DNA from: an uncultured Acidimicrobiales bacterium
GTDB taxonomy: Bacteria > Actinomycetota > Acidimicrobiia > Acidimicrobiales > SZUA-35
Assembly: GCA_938002965.1 (NCBI GenBank)
Contig: CALKZY010000032.1
Span: forward strand, 37,872 to 101,871
Reading direction: 5' to 3'
DNA: 64,000 nucleotides
Shown one piece after another: positions 59,036 through 64,000 of this stretch. Position 1 is the first letter of the stretch, and the number at the start of each line of letters is the position of its first letter. The notes below the pieces were generated by a model. It did no database searches and was not told the DNA's origin. It was given only the letters and a program-made list of their open reading frames with translations. The position numbers were made by a program, and so were the translations under genes.

Positions 59036-59457
59036 GTCAGTCTCCTTTTGGCACAAATCACCGGTTTGGTTTTCGTCAGTGACCTTCTTGCCGGTGACAG
59101 ATGCCGAGTTCGTAGCCGTGGTCACCGGCTGGATCGTGGAGTCGACCGGATCAGCGGATTCCGAACCACCACTACACGCCGCCCCGAAAACAATCGGGCG
59201 ACAAGCAACGGTGCCAGCCGAGTTCCACTGTGGGATGTGAGAGGCGTTTGTTTGCCGTGGCGATACTTCACGTCGGTCTACTGGCCGGTGACAGCGACGG
59301 TGGCAATGGCAAGTAGCATGGCGAGCATTGTTTCAACTGCTGTAGTAGCGGTTGGACTCGACAGCTTGATAGCGCTCGTCACGTACGGGACTCAAACACG
59401 TTCGACAACAACATGTAGCTTAAGGTACAACACGTACTAATTCGTGGCAACCGGCCG
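59036..59457. other. 422-bp region without a confident gene
   Basis: The minus strand holds the frame of a possible lipoprotein N-terminus: Cys codon at 59174-59176 in a VFGAAC-S-G-G setting, and a hydrophobic LAPLLVA stretch in the next frame just upstream, as if one base were missing. The plus strand has no convincing frame. The right end holds the TetR operator palindrome. Confidence 0.5.
59415..59437. promoter_or_regulatory. Palindromic operator upstream of the TetR gene
   Basis: GTAGCTTAAGGTAC at 59415-59428, followed by AACACGTAC, lies 30 bp before the TetR start codon. A copy with perfect symmetry (GTAGCTTAAGCTAC, then ATTGTGTAC) is at 61086-61099. Position and shared sequence suggest that both are bound by this TetR protein. 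Confidence 0.65.
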
Positions 59458-60051
59458 ATGAACGAAAACATCAGACACGAAGAAAAAGAGAATCCGAGAA
59501 CGACAAGGGTCCGTCAGGTCGTACTTGATGCTGCCAGCGAAGTCCTCCTGGAAAGCGGCGCCAGCGATGTCACCGCAACGCGGATCGCGGCCGAGACCGG
59601 CGTAGCCCGGACCACGATTTACCGCCACTGGCCCGACCAGGCAAGTCTGGTTATGGCCACCATCGAGTGTCTCGTGGCGCCGCACTACGCCACCCCTTCC
59701 GCTGGCGATCTTGAAGCCGATCTGACCGGCGCCTTAACCGGCCTTCGGGCACGCCTCGAAACCCGCAAGGTGAGACCGATCTTTGCCGCCCTGATCGACT
59801 TCACATCTCGAGACGAAGCGTTCGTTCCAACGCAACGCCGGTTCGTTGAAGCGCTGATCAAACCGACGGCCGAAGTGCTGGAGGAAGCGCAACAACGAGG
59901 GGAACTGCCTACCCGTCTTGACTGCGCCGTATCGGCCACGCTGCTGGCCGGACCACTCGTTCATCAATATTTGGTGATGTGCGAACCGATTCCAGACGGC
60001 CTCATCGAAGAGATCACCTCTCAGTTCATCAATCTCCACGGCAGCCGCTAG
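59458..60051 (+). CDS. TetR-family transcriptional regulator
   Basis: This 197-residue protein has an N-terminal TetR HTH: RVRQVVLDAASEVLLESGASDVTATRIAAETGVARTTIYRHWPDQASLV, with recognition helix VARTTIYRHW. The C-terminal ligand-binding part (residues about 70-197) is divergent. The start at ATG 59458 leaves a 12-residue polar leader typical of the family. Its operator occurs upstream of itself and in the space near 61086, so it likely controls itself and whatever is transcribed from there, possibly once the patatin gene. Confidence 0.92.
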   Translation: MNENIRHEEKENPRTTRVRQVVLDAASEVLLESGASDVTATRIAAETGVARTTIYRHWPDQASLVMATIECLVAPHYATPSAGDLEADLTGALTGLRARLETRKVRPIFAALIDFTSRDEAFVPTQRRFVEALIKPTAEVLEEAQQRGELPTRLDCAVSATLLAGPLVHQYLVMCEPIPDGLIEEITSQFINLHGSR

Positions 60052-60089
60052 TCAATTTGCTCGCCGAGCAGCGACGACCGGCCGGGCAG

Positions 60090-60986
60090 CTACGAGCTCC
60101 GCAGCTGATTTCGAAACTCGGTTGGCGTCTGACCAAGGTGCCGGACGACAAATCTGGCGAAATTTGATGAGTCCGAATAGCCGAGACCGACTCGGACCTG
60201 CGCAAGGGAGCGTGAAGTGTCGGCCAGCAGTCTGCGCACCTCCAAGGCAATACGTTCGTCGATGACCTGCTTCGTGGTTTGCCCCGACACCTGTCGGCAG
60301 GCGCGGTCCAGCGTGCGACGGCTATATCCGATTCGCCTTGCCAGCTGCGCCGCCGACGGTCGTTCGTCCACGTCGAGCTCAAGCTGTTCTCGCAATCGAA
60401 CGTATGCCGCAGGCAGCCCCTCGGAGGGCGAGACATTTCCCTGAAGCTCGACTTCAACCACGAGCAACAGCGCCTTCAGAATTGTCCGCATCAAGTCGGC
60501 GTGACGCCTCGATCCGTCGAACCGTTTCTGCTGAAGCTTGAGCTCTTCGACCCACCGGAGGACTCTCGACATCTCCGACGAGTCGAGCCTCCAGGTCGAG
60601 GGTGCCGTCGTCCCGGGATACCAGGGCGGGCCGTCCAGATCGCCGGGGTCGCTCTCCACTGGCCAGATAATCAGCTTGGCTTCAAAGTCGGGATCAGCTT
60701 CGAACTCCTGCACTTGTCCGGGTCGAACTCGAATCATCGCTCCGCGCTCCAGGGCTACCGGAGCGAAGTCCACCCGGTGCACGCCGCACCCACTGGTGCA
60801 AACGATGAGAAGATTGAAGCCCGCACGCTGTCGAGCCGGAAAGTAGTGGGCCGGCATACGCCCCATTAGTTCGGACCACTCAATCACTTCGACCGGGACA
60901 ATCGGGTGATGCAGTTGAGGCGAAAAGGCAACATCAAAGGTCACCTCAGGCCCTCGGTCTCCCACTCCCCTGTCGACATCTTCCAT
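60090..60986 (-). CDS. AraC-family transcriptional regulator
   Basis: This 298-residue protein has an N-terminal sensing domain with a cupin-like core (RQRAGFNLLIVCTSGCGVHRVDFAPVALERG) and a C-terminal two-HTH AraC domain: RPSAAQLARRIGYSRRTLDRACRQVSGQT as the first, RVGLGYSDSSNFARFVVRHLGQTPTEFR as the second. It is convergent with TetR. The HTH signature SNFARFVVRHLGQTPTEFR is canonical. It may sense a small molecule and activate a neighbouring gene, perhaps on the far side of 61086. Confidence 0.92.
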   Translation of the reverse strand: MEDVDRGVGDRGPEVTFDVAFSPQLHHPIVPVEVIEWSELMGRMPAHYFPARQRAGFNLLIVCTSGCGVHRVDFAPVALERGAMIRVRPGQVQEFEADPDFEAKLIIWPVESDPGDLDGPPWYPGTTAPSTWRLDSSEMSRVLRWVEELKLQQKRFDGSRRHADLMRTILKALLLVVEVELQGNVSPSEGLPAAYVRLREQLELDVDERPSAAQLARRIGYSRRTLDRACRQVSGQTTKQVIDERIALEVRRLLADTSRSLAQVRVGLGYSDSSNFARFVVRHLGQTPTEFRNQLRSS

Positions 60987-61396
60987 AACACCCAGGCCGC
61001 AACAACCCGCTTTGTTGCCCGCTCAAGCCATACCTACGGGGCGGACACCGCGTCGCAAGACGCTTTGCCCGCTACACAACACTACGTAGCTTAAGCTACA
61101 TTGTGTACCGATGAGGGGCAAGCGCAAGCACCTACGACCACCGCCGTGTCGCTTTACGACCAACGTTTGTCCAACAACGACCAAACGGGCGACCCTCTGC
61201 GATTTAGGCGTCCGACCCACCAGGGCGGCTACGGACCTCACCCGGCGGGCGACCCCGGAGCGCAAGCGCAGCGGCGGATCCACCTGGCCATGCATTGGCC
61301 GTGGATTAGGCGAAATATTGGCCGTATTCGCCCGACCATCCCCGGCCTTATCACCCTCGCTGTCCGTCGCTCACTGGAAGGCCGGGCGGCGAAGGC
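60987..61396. other. 410-bp region between AraC and patatin pseudogene
   Basis: It holds the perfect palindrome at 61086-61099, near the middle, and no convincing gene. Open frames from 61101 and 61111 are Arg/Pro-rich and do not look like coding sequence. This may be the regulatory region of the now-broken patatin gene. Confidence 0.6.
61086..61108. promoter_or_regulatory. Perfect palindromic operator near the patatin pseudogene
   Basis: GTAGCTTAAGCTAC at 61086-61099 is a perfect 14-bp palindrome, extended by ACACAAC on the left and by ATTGTGTAC on the right (CACAAC/TTGTGT), matching the TetR-upstream site at 59415 in its core and its flank. Confidence 0.65.
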
Positions 61397-62265
61397 ATGA
61401 GTGTCGGCCTTGTCCTCGGTGCCGGAGGCCCACTCGGGTGGGCGTATCACCTGGGTGCTATCCAAGGTGTGCGAGATGCCATCGACCGTGAACCGGCCAA
61501 CGCCGACCGCATCGTCGGCAGCTCGGCCGGGGCCGCCATCGCCGCCATCTTACTGACCGGAACACCCACTGAAGAGGTGCTGCAACTCATCACCACAAGA
61601 CCGACCGGCGAAGATCAGGAACGCATGCGGGAAGCCGGCGCCGGAGTGTTGGGCAGCCCGCTCAAGGAGCTCCGACCGGTTGCCCCGGCCTTGTACGCAA
61701 GGCCACCCAGATCGGTCCGGTGACAGCGTTGGTCGGCCTACTACCGTCCGGCTTCTTCCCAACCGTGTTCTTGCGCAAGTTCGGTGCAGACGTGCCGTGG
61801 CCGTCGCAGCTGTGGGTGCCCAGCGTGAACATCGATGACGGTTGTGTGGTGGTGTTCGGCCGAGATCCTGTTCCGGTAACGCTACGTGACGCGATTGAGG
61901 CCACTTAGGCCGTACCCACCTTGTTTCAGCCGAAGGTCATCGACGGCTCTCGCTACGTGGACGGGGCAGTGGCGTCGTCCACTCATGCCGACGTGTTGGT
62001 CCCCGAGGGCCTCGACGTGACCCTGGTCGCCGCGCCCATGGCCCGCCCGGGTCGTGGACTGATCCGGGCCCGAGCTCTGCGGGCGCTGGAAACCGAAGTC
62101 GGCGTTCTTCGAGGCAACGGTACTCGAACCATCGTGCTTATTCCCAACGACGATGTGCTGGCCGCGGCCGAAGGCTTTCCTCGCAGCCAACCAGGAGCAA
62201 ACATTGTTGAAGCCGCCCGGCAGCAGACCATCACCGCCTTTAAGGACATGCAGTCGGGCCGGTAG
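61397..62265 (+). pseudogene. Patatin-like phospholipase pseudogene (frameshift and stop)
   Basis: The three parts of a patatin-like serine hydrolase lie in two frames. First part: VGLVLGAGGPLGWAYHLGAIQ (oxyanion loop) and RIVGSSAGAAIAAIL (nucleophile Ser in GSSAG), to about 61695. Then the frame shifts near 61697; the next frame reads TALVGLLPSG...DAIEAT and meets an in-frame TAG at 61906-61908. Beyond it AVPTLFQPKVIDGSRYVDGAVASS carries the catalytic Asp in DGAV. Functional loss by two separate lesions seems likely unless both are sequencing errors. Confidence 0.8.
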
Positions 62266-62317
62266 CGCAGTCCTTCCGGGTTAGTGCCGGCCGATAACGC
62301 CACAACGTTCGAACCCC

Positions 62318-62763
62318 ATGGAGCATCGCCTAGTGCGGATCAACGAAGGATTCCTTCTCTCCATTCGACTCCTACGAGAGATGCACGGTCATCTTCTCAA
62401 GGGCGTACGAGAGCAGCATCACCGACCTGGCGAGTTACGCACAAGCCTTGTCTGGATAGGCGGCACAACCCACGGGAATGCCGTGTTTGGAGCTTCAACA
62501 TCAGATGCGAAACGAGCTTCTAGAAGAAAGTAAACCCAACTCTGTGGTTCGCCTATCATCACCGCCCAACAAGCAGCGTCGATGCTGGAAGTCACGCCAC
62601 CGACAGCTCACACGGCAATAGATTCCCTGGTCGACCGAGGTGATCTCCGCGAAGTGACAGGAAAAGACCGGAATCTCATCTACGAGGCACCACAATATTC
62701 GAAGCCGTATTCGATACTGCCTCTGGATTCGATAAACCACAGTTTACTCAACAAGAGATCTAG
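62318..62763 (+). pseudogene. Fic-family pseudogene with internal deletions
   Basis: This is a decayed copy of the intact Fic gene that follows. SIRLLREMHGHLLKGVREQHHRPGELRTS and VWIGGTTHGNAVF match the intact protein, then about 110 codons are missing, including the catalytic HPFLDGNGR core. Sequence resumes with an ELQHQMRNELLEE-like stretch in another frame, loses about nine more codons, and returns to MLEVTPPTAHTAIDSLVDRGDLREVTGKDRNLIYEAPQ. A further frame slip follows, ending at TAG 62761. It keeps the C-terminal winged-helix part but no active site. Confidence 0.8.
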
Positions 62764-62790
62764 TAAAGTAAATGAGGCATCGCTTTACTA
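62761..62790. promoter_or_regulatory. Inverted repeat before the intact Fic gene
   Basis: TAGTAAAG (62761-62768) and CTTTACTA (62783-62790) form a perfect 8-bp dyad with a 14-bp spacer, 26 bp before the GTG start. It may be an operator, perhaps for the winged-helix part of the Fic protein itself. Confidence 0.5.
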
Positions 62791-62816
62791 AGAGTCACTC
62801 GTGGTGAGGAACGCTA

Positions 62817-64000
62817 GTGGATCCCCAGTCCTTTCAATCTACGCAACGCGGACGTGCCGTCAAGGCAATCGAGGGTTTCTGGGCCTTTCACCCCAAGGCG
62901 CTGCCACGCGAGCTTGCGCTGCCACAGGACGTGGCAACCCTGCTCGACGAAGCCACCGGGGCCGCCCATCGACTGGGAGGTGTCGGCAGACTGATACCAA
63001 ACCCACATCTGCTTATTGGACCACATCTGCGGCTCGAGGCAGTCCTGAGTTCTCGAATCGAGGGCACCAAAACAGACGTCGGTCAGCTCCTCCGATACGA
63101 AGCCGGTGAGCAGCCCACACCGACCGAAGCCGGCGATGCTCAAGAGGTTCGCAACTACGTACTCGCGATGGAACATGGTCTCAGACGAATCAGCGGGGGG
63201 TTTCCACTGTCGATACGTCTCTTGCGCGAGATGCACGGCCACCTTCTTGACGGCGTTCGGGGCCAATTTCGCCAGCCAGGCGAGCTGCGCTCAAGCCCGG
63301 TCTGGATTGGTGGGACCACACTTGAGAACGCGGTGTTTGTCCCGCCGCCACCTGATGTCATGTCGACAGCCCTGTCAGATCTCGAACACTTTCTCCATGA
63401 TCGACGCCTACCGTTGCTGATACAACTCGCTCTTGCCCACTATCAATTTGAAGTCATCCACCCGTTCCTGGACGGCAACGGCCGTATTGGCCGCCTTATG
63501 ATCCCGCTCGTGCTCGTGCAGCGGGGAGCCTTGTCGCAGCCGTTGCTGTATCTATCCGCCTTCTTTGAGCGTCACCGCGGCGAATACTACGAGCACCTCC
63601 TCCTAACCAGTCAGTCCGGCGACCTGACACCCTGGATCCAGTTCTTTCTTGAAGGCATCCGCCGCCAAGCGCGCGATGCCGAGGAACGAACAGTGCGTCT
63701 AGTGGAACTTCAACACAAGATGCGGAGCGATCTCCTAGATGAAGGAAGACCGAATTCGATCGTGCGCCTGGCAGAGCGCCTATTCTCAGTCCCTATCATC
63801 ACAGCCCGACAGGCGGCCTCAATGCTTGATGTCACGCCACCAACCGCCCATACTGCTATCAATGCGCTCGTGGACCGAGGTGATCTGCGTGAAGTAACAG
63901 GGAGAGATCGAAACCGGATCTATGAGGCGCCCCAAATCTTCGACGCGGTGTATGGCGACATCGATGTGCCGACAGAGGAACCTGCCGGTCAAACGACTCT
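62817..64000 (+). CDS. Fic-family AMP-transferase with N-terminal inhibitory motif and C-terminal winged helix (partial, runs off the right edge)
   Basis: The GTG start at 62817 follows GTGAGGA at a normal distance and opens MDPQSFQSTQRGRAVK. The N-terminal inhibitory helix has SSRIEG at 78-83, the (S/T)xxxE(G/N) class II motif. The active-site motif HPFLDGNGRIGR starts at residue 215; its His is the catalytic base, the Asp and Gly bind ATP. The C-terminal part is a winged helix: RQAASMLDVTPPTAHTAINALVDRGDLREV. Fic proteins transfer AMP to target proteins and are held in check by the inhibitory Glu. The gene has no stop before 64000. Upstream is its pseudogene copy and the dyad at 62761. Confidence 0.88.
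   Translation, partial: MDPQSFQSTQRGRAVKAIEGFWAFHPKALPRELALPQDVATLLDEATGAAHRLGGVGRLIPNPHLLIGPHLRLEAVLSSRIEGTKTDVGQLLRYEAGEQPTPTEAGDAQEVRNYVLAMEHGLRRISGGFPLSIRLLREMHGHLLDGVRGQFRQPGELRSSPVWIGGTTLENAVFVPPPPDVMSTALSDLEHFLHDRRLPLLIQLALAHYQFEVIHPFLDGNGRIGRLMIPLVLVQRGALSQPLLYLSAFFERHRGEYYEHLLLTSQSGDLTPWIQFFLEGIRRQARDAEERTVRLVELQHKMRSDLLDEGRPNSIVRLAERLFSVPIITARQAASMLDVTPPTAHTAINALVDRGDLREVTGRDRNRIYEAPQIFDAVYGDIDVPTEEPAGQTT

Noticed and set aside
61101..61400. A gene in the space before the patatin pseudogene
   Set aside because: The open frames here are Arg/Pro-rich, overlap each other, and have no ribosome binding site or domain.

Overview
The window looks like a chromosomal segment of a high-GC, free-living actinomycete, most likely a member of the Acidimicrobiia or a neighbouring aquatic lineage. 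The case rests on an RpfB-type resuscitation-promoting factor (DUF348 repeats, G5 domain, Rpf domain), frequent GTG starts, ATGA-coupled operons, many two-component systems and MarR/TetR/AraC regulators, and catabolic genes typical of marine heterotrophs (phytanoyl-CoA dioxygenase-like oxygenases, carbamoylase, luciferase-like monooxygenase). I saw no rRNA, tRNA, CRISPR array or intact insertion sequence. The lineage is inferred from content, not from a marker gene.

Layout. 0-9 kb: HD-GYP phosphodiesterase, PhyH oxygenase, MFS exporter, arylsulfotransferase-like protein, metallo-beta-lactamase-fold hydrolase, and a 704-residue cytoplasmic reductive dehalogenase with an internally duplicated B12-binding module. 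9-19 kb: an OmpR-type two-component system beside a secreted protein, then an ion-homeostasis block made of a frameshifted Ca2+/cation antiporter and a complete seven-gene mrpABCDEFG Na+/H+ antiporter operon, flanked by two paralogous small winged-helix regulators. 19-29 kb: MarR, a cyclase-STAND signalling protein, a protein of uncertain family convergent with a lipoxygenase, and a minus-strand operon feeding into that lipoxygenase (ICMT-like methyltransferase, kinase, SAM methyltransferase, beta-propeller). 28.8-34.8 kb: SRPBCC, VOC and alpha/beta-hydrolase genes, a PhyH/carbamoylase pair, and a leaderless membrane-protein/wHTH pair.

34.9-38.3 kb: a minus-strand catabolic operon with an HpaH-like hydratase, an HpaR-like regulator and a fumarylacetoacetate-hydrolase-family enzyme. 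Upstream of these lies a GrdB-family gene with an in-frame UGA in a UxxC context, followed by a bacterial SECIS-like hairpin: a probable selenoprotein. 38.5-45.6 kb: a one-module nonribosomal peptide synthetase of order formyltransferase - adenylation domain split by a luciferase-like monooxygenase - carrier protein - GNAT. Its 5' end carries an in-frame TGA and no normal start codon. A secreted beta-helix protein follows.

45.6-59 kb: an aldolase-like enzyme, a stand-alone TOPRIM protein, RpfB, a P-loop kinase, a sterol-desaturase-family hydroxylase, a NarL-type two-component system divergent from an ABC-2 exporter, a 17-bp tandem repeat, a secreted propeller, an MFS exporter, an O-methyltransferase and a DUF5519-like protein. 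59-64 kb: TetR and AraC regulators, two matching palindromic operators, a patatin-like pseudogene, a Fic pseudogene, and an intact Fic gene that runs off the right edge.

The strongest leads are the selenoprotein, the monooxygenase-interrupted NRPS with its apparent decay lesions, the duplicated reductive dehalogenase, and the lipoxygenase operon.
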